This document shows positions 1-8,584 of a DNA stretch of 64,000 bases, piece by piece (the stretch's first letter is position 1; every line of letters starts with the position of its first letter). The notes under the pieces were generated by a model. It had not been told where the DNA came from, did no database searches, and worked only from the letters and a program-made list of their open reading frames with translations. The position numbers were made by a program, and so were the translations under genes. The stretch covers positions 4,808,501 to 4,872,500 of the forward strand of contig NZ_CP108494.1 of the NCBI RefSeq assembly GCF_041435435.1. The letters run 5' to 3'. The DNA comes from Streptomyces sp. NBC_01241. GTDB taxonomy: Bacteria; Actinomycetota; Actinomycetes; Streptomycetales; Streptomycetaceae.

Positions 1-136
1 GCAAGGGTGGATATGGGGGAGGGGTCCGGAGTGCGCGCGTCCGCCCGGCACCCGTTCACCGGAAGTGCGTCTGACCTCACGTATCTTCACGTCACGTGGA
101 GGCCGCACCGCCGGCCTGCCGCCCCGTAGGCTGGTC

Positions 137-152
137 ATTGGACTAGACCTAT
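137..152. promoter_or_regulatory. DasR-like operator (dre) upstream of cutC
   Basis: The sequence ATTGGACTAGACCTAT matches 12 of 16 positions of the palindromic dre consensus ACTGGTCTAGACCACT, which is bound by the GntR-family N-acetylglucosamine regulator DasR in Streptomyces. It lies 27 bases upstream of the cutC start, between a plausible promoter and the ribosome-binding site. The assignment rests on motif similarity only. The gene to the left of the window is not visible, so the site may serve a divergent gene as well. Confidence 0.5.
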
Positions 153-179
153 TGCCGCTTCCTGGAGGATTGGGATCCC

Positions 180-869
180 ATGAGCAACCGTGCAGTCCTG
201 GAGGTGATCGCTCTCGACGCGGAGGACGCGGTCGCTGCCCAGGCGGGTGGTGCGGACCGGCTTGAGCTGGTCACCGACATGGCGGCGGACGGCCTGACCC
301 CGTCCCGCGCGGCCTTCGCGGAGATCCGGGCGGCGGTGGACATTCCACTGCGCGTGATGCTCAGGCTGGAGGACGGCTTCGCCGCGGGCGACATCGACGA
401 ACTCGTCGCCAGGGCGCGCGAGTTGCGGGCGGAGGGCGCCGAGGAGTTCGTCATGGGCTTCCTGGACGCCGAGGGCCACCCGGACCTGGTCGCCGTCGAA
501 CGGCTCGTCGCCGAGCTGGACGGCTGCCGCTGGACCTTCCACCGCGCGATCGACCGGGCCGCGGACCGGGACGCCCTGCGCAAGCAGCTGGCGGACATGC
601 CCGGCCTGGACACGTACCTCACCGCGGGTTCGCCCAAGGGCGTCGACGAGGGCATCCCGACGCTGCTCGTCGAGGCGGCCCGCGCGGGCGAGCCCGGCTA
701 CGAGCCCCGGATCCTGGTGGGCGGCGGCCTCCGCCTGGACCACCTGCCGGAGCTGCTGGACGCGGGCATCGACGCGGTACACATCGGCAGCGCGGCCCGC
801 CCGCACGGCTGGTCGGGACCGGTGGACGCGGCAGCGGTACGGAAGTGGCGCACGGTGCTCGACGCGTAG
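180..869 (+). CDS. cutC: CutC family protein (copper homeostasis protein)
   Basis: This 229-residue cytoplasmic protein has the usual CutC length and TIM-barrel sequence pattern: N-terminal LEVIALDAEDA, GGADRLEL at about residue 24, an IPLRVMLR strand, HRAID in the middle, and GGGLR followed by VHIGSA near the C terminus. CutC was named for copper tolerance in E. coli, but its direct role in copper handling is disputed and the biochemical reaction is unknown. The ATG at 180 is chosen because GGAGGA lies about 10 bases upstream. It is a single gene, convergent with the helicase gene to its right, and a DasR-like site lies in front of it. Confidence 0.9.
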   Translation: MSNRAVLEVIALDAEDAVAAQAGGADRLELVTDMAADGLTPSRAAFAEIRAAVDIPLRVMLRLEDGFAAGDIDELVARARELRAEGAEEFVMGFLDAEGHPDLVAVERLVAELDGCRWTFHRAIDRAADRDALRKQLADMPGLDTYLTAGSPKGVDEGIPTLLVEAARAGEPGYEPRILVGGGLRLDHLPELLDAGIDAVHIGSAARPHGWSGPVDAAAVRKWRTVLDA

Positions 870-880
870 CGGGGAGGGGC

Positions 881-955
881 GGGGAGGGGCGGGCCGCCTG
901 CGGCGGGGCTGTTCCCCTGCCCGCCCCTCCCCGTAACCGGGGGCTCCGCCCCCGG
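881..955. terminator. Two hairpins between convergent cutC and helD
   Basis: GGGGAGGGGCGGG (881-893) pairs perfectly with the complementary run at 920-932. A second stem follows, CCGGGGGC at 937-944 with GCCCCCGG at 948-955. These GC-rich stems without a long T-tract are the usual Streptomyces intergenic terminator form, and they sit exactly between two convergent stops (869 and 967). Confidence 0.7.
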
Positions 956-966
956 ACCCCCGCGCC

Positions 967-3123
967 TCAAACGCCGGCGAGGCTTGGTTCTGAGGGGCTG
1001 GGTTTCGCCAGCTCGCCCGGCAGCTCCGCCGCGTGGACCACCGTCAGCCCCGACACCGCACGCGTCAGCGCCACGTACAGCCGCCGCAGCCCCGTACGCT
1101 CGTCGGGCTCGCCGTCCACCACCGCGGCCGGCTCGTCCAGCACCACGTAGTCGTACTCCAGGCCCTTCGCCAGCGACGCCGGGACCAGGGTCAGGCGGGA
1201 CTCGGCGGTCGTCTCCTCACCGGGGGAGAGATACGCGTGCTCCGCCGCGGACAGCGCGTCCGCCAGCGCCGGAATCCGCGCGTCCGCCGCGATCAGGCCG
1301 ATCGACCCCTCGTGCCGCAGCGACTCCTCGCACGCCGCCAGCACCGCCGCGTCCAGCTCCGCCGGACCGGCCACCTCCCGTACCTCCAGCGAACCCGGCG
1401 ACTCACGCACCGACTCCACCGCCGCGAGGCCCGGCGAGATCACCGGCAGCAGCCGTGACGCGTACGCGATCACCTCGCGCGGCACACGGAAGCCCGCCGT
1501 CAGCTCCTCCACCAGCGCGTCCGGCTTGCCCAGATGGTGCAGCGCCTGCGCCCAGCTCTCCGTCGACCACGGCGTCGTGCCCTGCGCGAGGTCACCGAGG
1601 ACCGTCGCCGAACCGGTCGTGCAGCGGCGGCCCACCGCCCGGTACTGCATGGGGGACAGGTCCTGCGCCTCGTCGAGCACGACATGGCCGAGCGAATGCG
1701 TACGCGCCACCAGATCGCTCGCCTCGTCGATCAGCACCGCGTCCGCCGCCGACCACTTCGCGGACTTCACGCTGCGGGCCGGCCTGGTCCACAGGATCGT
1801 CTTCTGCTCGTCCTCGGTGAGCAGCCCCGCCGCGTGCGCGGCCAGGAACTCCGCGTCCGACAACAGCCGAAGCACCAGCTTGGCCGGTTCGACGGCCGGC
1901 CAGATCGCCTTCACGGCCGCTTTCACGGCGGGGGTGCGGGCCACCGCGTTCTGCACCCGGTCGTCGGGCGCCTCGCCCGCCTCCTCCATCCGCACCAGGA
2001 CGGAGTGCGCGATCCGCTGCGGAAGCGCCTCGTGGGCGGCCCCGTACCGCATGTCCCGGGCCAGGAGTTCGGTGACGATCTCCTCCAGCTCGTAGGCCGG
2101 CACCCGCCACCGCCGCGAGCCGCGCACCACCATCACCGGCTCCGTCGGCAGCGTCACATGCGAACGGATCGCCCGCCGCAACACCTCAGCCATCCTGGCG
2201 TCGCCCTTGACGACGGCGGCGGCCGCAGAGTCCGTGCCGCGCACCTCGACGCCCGCCGTCACCAGATCGTCGACGGTCGCCTGCTTCACCTCCAGCTCGC
2301 CGAGGGCCGGGAGCACCTGCTCGATGTAGTGGAGGAAGGACCGGTTCGGGCCGATGACCAGCGTGCCCGTACGGGCGAGCCGCTCCCGGTGCGCGTACAG
2401 CAGATACGCGACCCGGTGCAGGCCGACGGCCGTCTTGCCGGTGCCGGGCCCGCCCTGCACGCAGACCGTCCCGCCGAGGCCGCTGCGGACGATCTCGTCC
2501 TGCTCCGGCTGGATCGTCGCGACGATGTCACGCATCGGACCGACGCGCGGCCGCTCGATCTCCGCCTGGAGGAGTTTGCTGGTCTGCGCGGCCTCGGCGG
2601 GGTCGGTGAGGTGCTCGTCCTCGTACGCGGTCAGCTCACCGCCGGTGTAGCCGAAGCGGCGGCGCCGGCCGACGTCCTGCGGGTCCTTCCTGGAAGCCCG
2701 GTAGAACGGCTGCGAGACGGGCGCACGCCAGTCGATGACCATCGGATCGCCGTCGGCGTCGTGGACGTGGCGGCGCCCGATGTAGAACTGGTCGTCCCGC
2801 CGCCCACCACCACCCTTGGCCGAGGCGCTGTGCGCCGCCCCTTCTGATGCACCCTCGGCCTGCTCGGCACCGACCGTGTGCAGATAGTCGAGGCGCCCGA
2901 AGAAGAGCGGGGTGTGGGCGAAATCGGCGAGGGACTTGATCCGCTCGTCGATCTGGGCCTGCAGAACGGCCGCGTTGACCCAGTTCGCGGTGACGTCGCG
3001 GATGTCGAGGGCCTGGGCGTCCTCGCGCATGGCGCGCAACGCGGAGCGGGACGCGGCGAGATGGGCGCGTTCAAGGGCCAGGGGATCGGTGGTGGTGTCG
3101 CTTTCGTGTGCGTGCGCGGGCAC
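967..3123 (-). CDS. HelD-type UvrD-like helicase, RNA polymerase recycling factor (HelR-like)
   Basis: This 718-residue superfamily-1 ATPase has HelD architecture: an N-terminal helical and coiled-coil arm (about 1-70), a VIDWRAPVSQPFY block near residue 130, Walker A GGPGTGKT at 224-231, a Walker B-type VLDEAQDLSPMQ segment in the middle, and a C-terminal UvrD-like module ending in an LYVALTRA motif. Proteins of this family remove RNA polymerase from stalled or rifampicin-bound complexes. The Streptomyces member HelR gives rifampicin tolerance, and equating this gene with HelR is inference. The start is GTG with GGAGG seven bases upstream. No recognisable rifampicin-associated element was found in the upstream 380 bases. 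Confidence 0.85.
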   Translation of the reverse strand: MPAHAHESDTTTDPLALERAHLAASRSALRAMREDAQALDIRDVTANWVNAAVLQAQIDERIKSLADFAHTPLFFGRLDYLHTVGAEQAEGASEGAAHSASAKGGGGRRDDQFYIGRRHVHDADGDPMVIDWRAPVSQPFYRASRKDPQDVGRRRRFGYTGGELTAYEDEHLTDPAEAAQTSKLLQAEIERPRVGPMRDIVATIQPEQDEIVRSGLGGTVCVQGGPGTGKTAVGLHRVAYLLYAHRERLARTGTLVIGPNRSFLHYIEQVLPALGELEVKQATVDDLVTAGVEVRGTDSAAAAVVKGDARMAEVLRRAIRSHVTLPTEPVMVVRGSRRWRVPAYELEEIVTELLARDMRYGAAHEALPQRIAHSVLVRMEEAGEAPDDRVQNAVARTPAVKAAVKAIWPAVEPAKLVLRLLSDAEFLAAHAAGLLTEDEQKTILWTRPARSVKSAKWSAADAVLIDEASDLVARTHSLGHVVLDEAQDLSPMQYRAVGRRCTTGSATVLGDLAQGTTPWSTESWAQALHHLGKPDALVEELTAGFRVPREVIAYASRLLPVISPGLAAVESVRESPGSLEVREVAGPAELDAAVLAACEESLRHEGSIGLIAADARIPALADALSAAEHAYLSPGEETTAESRLTLVPASLAKGLEYDYVVLDEPAAVVDGEPDERTGLRRLYVALTRAVSGLTVVHAAELPGELAKPSPSEPSLAGV

Positions 3124-3507
3124 GGTGTTGCCTCCGGCTTTTCAACGCAGGACGACGGACCGCACCTCGCTCCGGGGCACTGCTCGGGGCGATGCGGTCC
3201 GCTCGGGGATCGATCACGGGGTACGCACACAGGTGGCGCGTACGGCTGTCGGCCGGTTTCCGTCCGGTCGGCGGCGCTCCCCCGGCTGCCGGCGATGGCC
3301 GGTACCACGGTGCGGGAGGCGGGCAGACCGGCGATTGTATCGACCGTGCTCATCCGGGTCGAACGGATTTGAGGCCGCTTCAGCGCCGGTCCGCCGCCGG
3401 GTCCACCCCGTAGGGGACGGCATGCGACCCGAGACCTACGCGCACCGCTCCCGGATTCCGCCCGGGGAGCGATGCCGTCGCGGGCCGGGCGCAGGACCAT
3501 GGATTAC
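3124..3507. other. Intergenic region, divergent promoters
   Basis: This 384-base spacer separates the leftward helD gene from the rightward small gene at 3508. It should hold both promoters. No coding frame with credible codon use, no strong hairpin and no recognised operator was seen in it. Confidence 0.5.
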
Positions 3508-3699
3508 ATGAGCACAGTCACCCTGAACGCCCGCAGGACCGGCCCCGCGCACGGCGCGACCGCGGCCACCGGTCACCGGCACGGCCATCGCGTCGGAGAC
3601 GCACTGCGCGCCGTCAAGGTCTACGCCCGCGTCGCGTTCGGCGTGGTCGTCCTCGGCGAGTACGCGGAAGAGGCGGGCGTCCACCGCCGCGAGCACTGA
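3508..3699 (+). CDS. Small conserved hypothetical protein
   Basis: This basic protein of about 63 residues begins MSTVTLNARRTG and has a His/Gly-rich middle and a short hydrophobic C-terminal stretch (YARVAFGVVVLGEYAEEAG). Short proteins with this ending occur in Streptomyces genomes, but I know of no function. The ATG at 3508 is preferred because AGGA lies about 11 bases upstream. An in-frame ATG at 3499 would sit too close to that site. The hydrophobic segment is short for a confident membrane anchor. Confidence 0.55.
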   Translation: MSTVTLNARRTGPAHGATAATGHRHGHRVGDALRAVKVYARVAFGVVVLGEYAEEAGVHRREH

Positions 3700-3771
3700 G
3701 TACCCGGAACCTCCCCGGTGTGAGTATCCGACCGGAGGTGGCCCGGCCCTGCCCCGCGGTTGGGTAGCGGC

Positions 3772-4164
3772 ATGGAGAACAGCCACGTCCACGTGATGCG
3801 TCCCGCCCCCGCCGGTCCCGTCGTCCCCGCGCGCAGCCCGAACGCCTGGATCGCCCCCACGGTCGCCACGGTCCTTTCCTTCTTCTTGACCAGCCTCGGC
3901 ATGTTCGCCATCGGCTTCGCGGTGATGGCGACCGACAGCTGCGGCCCGGACGACTGCTCCTCGGACATCACGGTTCCGCTGAGCCTCATGGCCTACGGGC
4001 TGTACGCGGCCCCGTTCATCACGCCCCCCGCCCTGATCACCGCCTGGGCGCTGCCATGGCGTCCCCGCTGGACCACCGCCCGCCGGTGGGCGGCGGCGAT
4101 CGCCGTGCTGCCGGGGCTGATGGCGGTGGGCGGCCTGGCCCTGCTCCTGACGCTCGGCGGCTGA
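3772..4164 (+). CDS. Small integral membrane protein, function unknown
   Basis: This protein of about 130 residues has three predicted membrane segments: near residues 28-50 (IAPTVATVLSFFLTSLGMF), 70-90 (VPLSLMAYGLYAAPFITPPAL) and 108-130 (AAAIAVLPGLMAVGGLALLL). The loop between the first two holds two cysteines in a DSCGPDDC pattern, which may form a disulfide outside the membrane. The ATG at 3772 (MENSHVHV) is chosen over a TTG four codons upstream. It is convergent with the XPB gene, and a perfect palindrome separates them. Confidence 0.6.
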   Translation: MENSHVHVMRPAPAGPVVPARSPNAWIAPTVATVLSFFLTSLGMFAIGFAVMATDSCGPDDCSSDITVPLSLMAYGLYAAPFITPPALITAWALPWRPRWTTARRWAAAIAVLPGLMAVGGLALLLTLGG

Positions 4165-4179
4165 TCCCGTCAAGACGCA

Positions 4180-4203
4180 GCCGGTCCGCGTACGCGGACC
4201 GGC
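4180..4203. terminator. Perfect 24-base palindrome, bidirectional terminator
   Basis: The arm GCCGGTCCGCGT at 4180-4191 is followed directly by its exact reverse complement to 4203. It lies between the convergent stops at 4164 and 4212 and can form a strong hairpin on either transcript. Confidence 0.75.
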
Positions 4204-4211
4204 CACCGGCC

Positions 4212-5855
4212 TCAGTTGTCGGCCAGCAGCTCGTCCGCGTCCACGATCCGGTACGCGTACCCCTGCTCGGCCAGGAACCGCTGGCGGTGCGCCGCGAAGT
4301 CCTGGTCGATCGTGTCGCGGGCGACCACCGAGTAGAACCGCGCCTCGTGTCCGTCCGCCTTCGGCCGCAGCACCCGGCCGAGCCGCTGTGCCTCCTCCTG
4401 GCGCGAGCCGAACGTCCCCGACACCTGGATGGCGACGGTCGCCTCCGGCAGGTCGATGGAGAAGTTCGCGACCTTCGACACCACGAGGACGCTGAGCTCG
4501 CCCTCCCGGAACGCGTCGAAGAGCTTCTCGCGCTGGGCGTTGCTCGTCTCGCCCTTGATCACCGGGGCGTTCAGATGTTCACCCAGCTCGTCGAGCTGGT
4601 CGATGTACTGCCCGATGACGAGGGTCTGCTCACCCCGGTGCTTGCGTACCAGCGCCTCCGTCACCTTCCGCTTCGTCGCGGTCGTCGCGCAGAACCGGTA
4701 CTTCTCCTCGGTCTCCGCGGTCGCGTACGCGAGCCGCTCCGAGTCCGTCAGATTGACCCGCACCTCGACACAGTCGGCGGGCGCGATGTAGCCCTGCGCC
4801 TCGATCTCCTTCCACGGCGCGTCGAACCGCTTGGGCCCGATCAGCGAGAAGACGTCCGACTCGCGGCCGTCCTCACGCACCAGCGTCGCGGTGAGGCCGA
4901 GGCGCCGCCGGGCCTGCAGGTCGGCGGTGAACTTGAAGACGGGCGCGGGCAGCAGATGCACCTCGTCGTAGATCACCAGACCCCAGTCACGGGAGTCGAA
5001 CAGCTCCAGGTGCGGGTAGACGCCCTTGCGGCGGGTCGTCAGCACCTGGTAGGTCGCGATGGTGACCGGCCGGATCTCCTTGCGCGTACCGCTGTACTCG
5101 CCGATCTCGTCCTCGGTCAGCGAGGTCCGCTTCACCAGCTCGTGCTTCCACTGCCGGGCCGAGACGGTGTTCGTCACCAGGATCAGCGTCGTCGCCCTGG
5201 CCTGAGCCATCGCACCGGCCCCGACCAGCGTCTTCCCCGCACCACAGGGCAGTACGACGACACCCGAGCCGCCGTGCCAGAACCCCTCGACGGCCTGCTT
5301 CTGGTACGGCCGCAGCGCCCAGCCGTCCTCGGCCAGGTCGATCGGGTGCGCCTCGCCGTCGACGTATCCCGCGAGGTCCTCGGCGGGCCAGCCCAGCTTC
5401 AGCAGCGTCTGCTTGATCTGTCCGCGCTCGGACGGGTGCACGGCCACGGTGTCCGGGTCGATCCGCGCCCCGACCAGCGGCTGGACCTTCTTCGAGCGGA
5501 GGATCTCCTCCAGCACGGGCCGGTCGGTGGAGGTCAGCACGAGACCGTGCACCGGATCCTTGGACAGGGTGAGGCGGCCGTACCGGGCCATCGTCTCGGC
5601 GATGTCGACGAGCAGCGCGTGCGGTACGGGATAGCGCGAGTACTGCACGAGCGCGTCGACGACCTGCTCGGCGTCGTGCCCGGCGGCGCGCGCGTTCCAC
5701 AGCCCGAGCGGCGTCAGCCGGTAGGTGTGGATGTGCTCGGGTGCGCGCTCCAGCTCGGCGAAGGGCGCGATCGCACGACGGCAGGCATCGGCCTGGTCGT
5801 GGTCGACTTCCAGGAGAAGCGTTTTGTCGCTCTGGACGATGAGGGGTCCGGTCAC
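4212..5855 (-). CDS. XPB-type DNA repair helicase (superfamily 2)
   Basis: This 547-residue protein has the full bacterial XPB layout. The N-terminal region (about 1-175) resembles the XPB damage-recognition and helicase-associated module. Walker A PCGAGKT lies at 203-209, the DEVH box at 297-300, LGLTAT (motif III) follows, and motif VI appears as QRLGRVLRPK in the C-terminal helicase domain. The family unwinds DNA 3' to 5'; the bacterial role is presumed to be in repair. It is transcribed leftward, 195 bases after the stop of the WYL-domain gene at 6050, with a tandem heptamer tract in the gap. The two genes together recall the neighbouring XPB and helicase-associated genes of mycobacteria. 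Confidence 0.9.
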   Translation of the reverse strand: MTGPLIVQSDKTLLLEVDHDQADACRRAIAPFAELERAPEHIHTYRLTPLGLWNARAAGHDAEQVVDALVQYSRYPVPHALLVDIAETMARYGRLTLSKDPVHGLVLTSTDRPVLEEILRSKKVQPLVGARIDPDTVAVHPSERGQIKQTLLKLGWPAEDLAGYVDGEAHPIDLAEDGWALRPYQKQAVEGFWHGGSGVVVLPCGAGKTLVGAGAMAQARATTLILVTNTVSARQWKHELVKRTSLTEDEIGEYSGTRKEIRPVTIATYQVLTTRRKGVYPHLELFDSRDWGLVIYDEVHLLPAPVFKFTADLQARRRLGLTATLVREDGRESDVFSLIGPKRFDAPWKEIEAQGYIAPADCVEVRVNLTDSERLAYATAETEEKYRFCATTATKRKVTEALVRKHRGEQTLVIGQYIDQLDELGEHLNAPVIKGETSNAQREKLFDAFREGELSVLVVSKVANFSIDLPEATVAIQVSGTFGSRQEEAQRLGRVLRPKADGHEARFYSVVARDTIDQDFAAHRQRFLAEQGYAYRIVDADELLADN

Positions 5856-5966
5856 GCGCGTCGGCCCTTTCTGCTGCGGGGACGGCCGGGAACGGCCAAA
5901 CGTCCAGTGTGCCGCATGTGGGGGCCACGGTGGGGTGTGCTGCTCGGCACAGGGACGTACGAACTC

Positions 5967-6050
5967 CGGGCTCCGGGCTCCGGATCTCGGGTTCCGGGCT
6001 TCGGGTTCCGGCCTTCGGGTCTCGGGTTCCGGGTTTCGGGCTCCGGACCT
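5967..6050. repeat. Twelve tandem heptamers, consensus CGGGYTY
   Basis: Twelve uninterrupted 7-base units run from 5967 to 6050. Examples are CGGGCTC (three copies), CGGGTTC (three) and CGGGCTT, CGGGTCT and CGGGTTT (one each). Three units vary at position 4 (CGGATCT, CGGCCTT, CGGACCT). The tract touches the stop codon of the upstream leftward gene (TGA, read on the minus strand at 6050-6052) and lies 112 bases before the XPB start. Period and phase hold throughout, so this is a real satellite and not general GC bias. Confidence 0.85.
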
Positions 6051-8503
6051 CAGTGTGCGGCGTCGTCGGCCAGTTCGGCGACACCGGTGATCCGGTGCAG
6101 GGGATAGGTGCGGACCTCGTCCGCCGTGTGGTCGTACGCCGTGACGAAGCCGCCCTCGACCCGGACAGGGTCGATGACCCGCTGACTGGCCGCCCCGTCC
6201 GCGTTGACGTAGCCGATCCAGAGCGCCGACCCGGTCATCGCGGCGGCCTGGACGGTGGCGAGGGTCTCGGCCGGGGTCGTACGGGGCAGGGCGCCGGCCG
6301 GGGCGTCGGGGGCGTCGGCCGGGTCCTTGCGGACCACCGTGGCGGCCGTGTCCCCGGCGCGGATCGCCCGTACCGCCGCGCCGAGCAGCGTGGCGTCCGG
6401 GACCGGCGGGCCCTCCGGCACCGGGGCGGGGGCGGTGCGCGGCGGGGTGCGGCGGGCGCCCGCGCGGGTGATCAGGACGTCACCCTCGGCGGACTCGGCC
6501 GCCGGGGCGTAGCCCATCTCGCGCAGCCCGTCGAGCAGGGACACCGGGTCGACCTGGGCGGCCAGGGCCGTCGGCGCGAGGCGGCGCAGGCGCAGGGTGG
6601 CCGAGCGCCGGTCGGCGAGGATCTCGTTCAGCACCGCCTCGTCGTCGCAGCGTACGTACGAGGAGGCGGCGCCGATCCGCAGATGGCCGTGGCGGCGGGC
6701 GACGTCGTCGATGAGGTAGCTGAGCGGCTGCGGCACCGGCGTACGGCTGTGGGTGGCCAGGAACGCGTGCAGATCGGCCGCGGACTGTCCGGCGTCCAGG
6801 GCGCGGCGCACGGACCCGGGGGTGAAGCGGTAGACCGTCGCGCCGCCCTTCGACTCGATGTCCGCGAGGGCGGAGAGCAGGTCCGCCAGGGGGCGTTCCA
6901 GCGGGCCGGGGGCGACGGCCGTCAGGTCGGCCTGGAGCAGGACGTGGTCCAGCGGCTCCGGGATGAGCGGCGCGAGCAGCGCGGTGGCCTCGGCCGGCCC
7001 GGTGTCGAGCAGGGCGCGGGTGTGCGAGGCGAGCGCGCCGCGTCCGGTGATGCCGAGGAGCTCGGACTCGTTCAGCGTCCACAGGGCGATCCGGGACCGC
7101 AGGTCGGTGGTGTCCCCGGCGGTGGCGGAAGCGCCGCGCAGGGGGCGTTCCCAGCGGAGGCGGGCGAGGACGGTCTCCGGGTCGGGGGCGGTGCCCGGTT
7201 CCAGGGCGGCGAGGAGGGCGAGGACCCGGTGGCGCACCTCGGGGGCGGCGGAGCGGTCGAGGCCGGGGCCCAGGGCGCACAGGGCCCGGCCCTTGGCGTC
7301 CTGGCCGCCGACCAGTCCGGGGGTACGGGTGGCGGCGAGCCAGGCGGTCGCGAGGCGCGCCCAGCGGTCCTGGGCGGGGAGTTCGGTCCAGTCGTCGTAC
7401 GCGGGCGTCGGCGCGTACCGCTCGTCGGCCTCCCCGTCGGAGGCCAGCAGTCCGGCCGCGTAGGCGAGTTCGACCCAGAACGCCGCGAGCGGCTCGGAGA
7501 CGTCGAGGGCGGTGGCGGTCTTCTTCAGGTCGCGGACGCTGAGCCCGCCGGCGCGCAGTATCGGGGGGCCGCCGCCGTTCCAGTTCTTCAGCAGCTCCTC
7601 GACGGTGGTCACCGCCAGGAACGCCTGACCGGCCGCGGCGCTGTCCACAGCCTGGGGATCACGGACGGCGACCGCTTCCACGGCAGGCGGCCGGGGCTCC
7701 GGTACGCGGTGGGCGCGCCCGGCCCGCAGATGCAGGGCGGCCTCGCGCGGCAGCACCACGGTGCGGGTCGACACGGGCAGCAGCAGCCCGTGGTCGCGCA
7801 GCCACTTCACCGGCGGGGTGGGGTTCGGGGTCACTTCCCCGTACGGCGGCCCCCACACCAGCCGGTCCAGTACGGACAGGGCCTCGGCGGGGGCGGTGTC
7901 CAGCAGTTCGCCCATCCTGGCCCGGTCGGTGAAGAGCGCGGACAGGGCCGCCACGGCGGACACCGGGTCATGGGTGGCGGGCAGCCCGGCGGCCACCAGG
8001 ATCTCCTGGAGCCGGCCGGGCGACATACCGGCGGTCGCCTCCGCGACCGTCGGGCCGAGACCGGTGGGGGAGGGGTGCTGCGGGGACGGCGCGAGGAGTT
8101 CGCGCGCGGTACGCACCAGCCGCAGCCGGTCGTTCTCGCCCCAGACGAGGGCCTGTTCGCGCAGGGTGGCCAGGGCGGCGGGCAGCGCGTCCTCGATCGC
8201 CGCGTCCGCGTCGTCGCGGTGCTCGCCGTCGTCCCGGCCGTCGCCGGTGAGGAGGCCGAGCAGCGTCTCGTACGGGGCGGGGTCGGGGGCCACGGCGAGC
8301 GCCTCGGCGGTCTGCAGGGAGAACCGGTCGAGGTGTTCCAGCGCGCGTACGACGGAGGCGCGCGTGCCGGCTCTCGTCGCGAGCTGAGTGATGTCGCCCG
8401 GTACGGGGGTGAGGAGATCGGGGCGGGCGCGCAGCAGCCCTGCCAACGACTCGTCGTCCCGGGTGCGGAGAGCTTCGGCGAGCGTCCGCGGTGGTGTGGT
8501 CAT
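6050..8503 (-). CDS. XPB-associated protein with C-terminal WYL-like domain (helicase-associated)
   Basis: This protein of about 817 residues usually carries the database label 'helicase C-terminal domain-containing', but I see no Walker A or DEAD-type box in it, so it is not itself a motor. The N-terminal region reads as a chain of small helical, winged-helix-like repeats (LAEALRTRDDESLAGLLRAR; TRAGTRASVVRALEHL). The last 60 residues (about 755-815: LWIGYVNADG, RVIDPVRVEGGFVTAYD, VRTYPLHRI) fit a WYL-type ligand-binding fold. ATG at 8503 is preferred over ATG at 8509 because GGGA then sits nine bases upstream. It lies just ahead of the XPB gene and is probably co-transcribed with it. Confidence 0.75.
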   Translation of the reverse strand: MTTPPRTLAEALRTRDDESLAGLLRARPDLLTPVPGDITQLATRAGTRASVVRALEHLDRFSLQTAEALAVAPDPAPYETLLGLLTGDGRDDGEHRDDADAAIEDALPAALATLREQALVWGENDRLRLVRTARELLAPSPQHPSPTGLGPTVAEATAGMSPGRLQEILVAAGLPATHDPVSAVAALSALFTDRARMGELLDTAPAEALSVLDRLVWGPPYGEVTPNPTPPVKWLRDHGLLLPVSTRTVVLPREAALHLRAGRAHRVPEPRPPAVEAVAVRDPQAVDSAAAGQAFLAVTTVEELLKNWNGGGPPILRAGGLSVRDLKKTATALDVSEPLAAFWVELAYAAGLLASDGEADERYAPTPAYDDWTELPAQDRWARLATAWLAATRTPGLVGGQDAKGRALCALGPGLDRSAAPEVRHRVLALLAALEPGTAPDPETVLARLRWERPLRGASATAGDTTDLRSRIALWTLNESELLGITGRGALASHTRALLDTGPAEATALLAPLIPEPLDHVLLQADLTAVAPGPLERPLADLLSALADIESKGGATVYRFTPGSVRRALDAGQSAADLHAFLATHSRTPVPQPLSYLIDDVARRHGHLRIGAASSYVRCDDEAVLNEILADRRSATLRLRRLAPTALAAQVDPVSLLDGLREMGYAPAAESAEGDVLITRAGARRTPPRTAPAPVPEGPPVPDATLLGAAVRAIRAGDTAATVVRKDPADAPDAPAGALPRTTPAETLATVQAAAMTGSALWIGYVNADGAASQRVIDPVRVEGGFVTAYDHTADEVRTYPLHRITGVAELADDAAH

Positions 8504-8584
8504 CCCCATCCGTCCCACGGTAGTCGCTCCGGACGGGGGCGAGGGCGCTACCGTCGGTGCAGGGCGGCAGAGGGGAACCATCGC

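Noticed and set aside
3124..3507. Rifampicin-associated element upstream of the HelD-type gene
   Set aside because: I looked for the 19-base palindromic element and found no convincing match by eye.
4056..6107. A very long open reading frame on the plus strand opposite the XPB gene
   Set aside because: High-GC DNA gives long antisense frames because stop codons are A/T-rich. The minus strand carries clear helicase motifs, and the plus frame has no recognisable domain.
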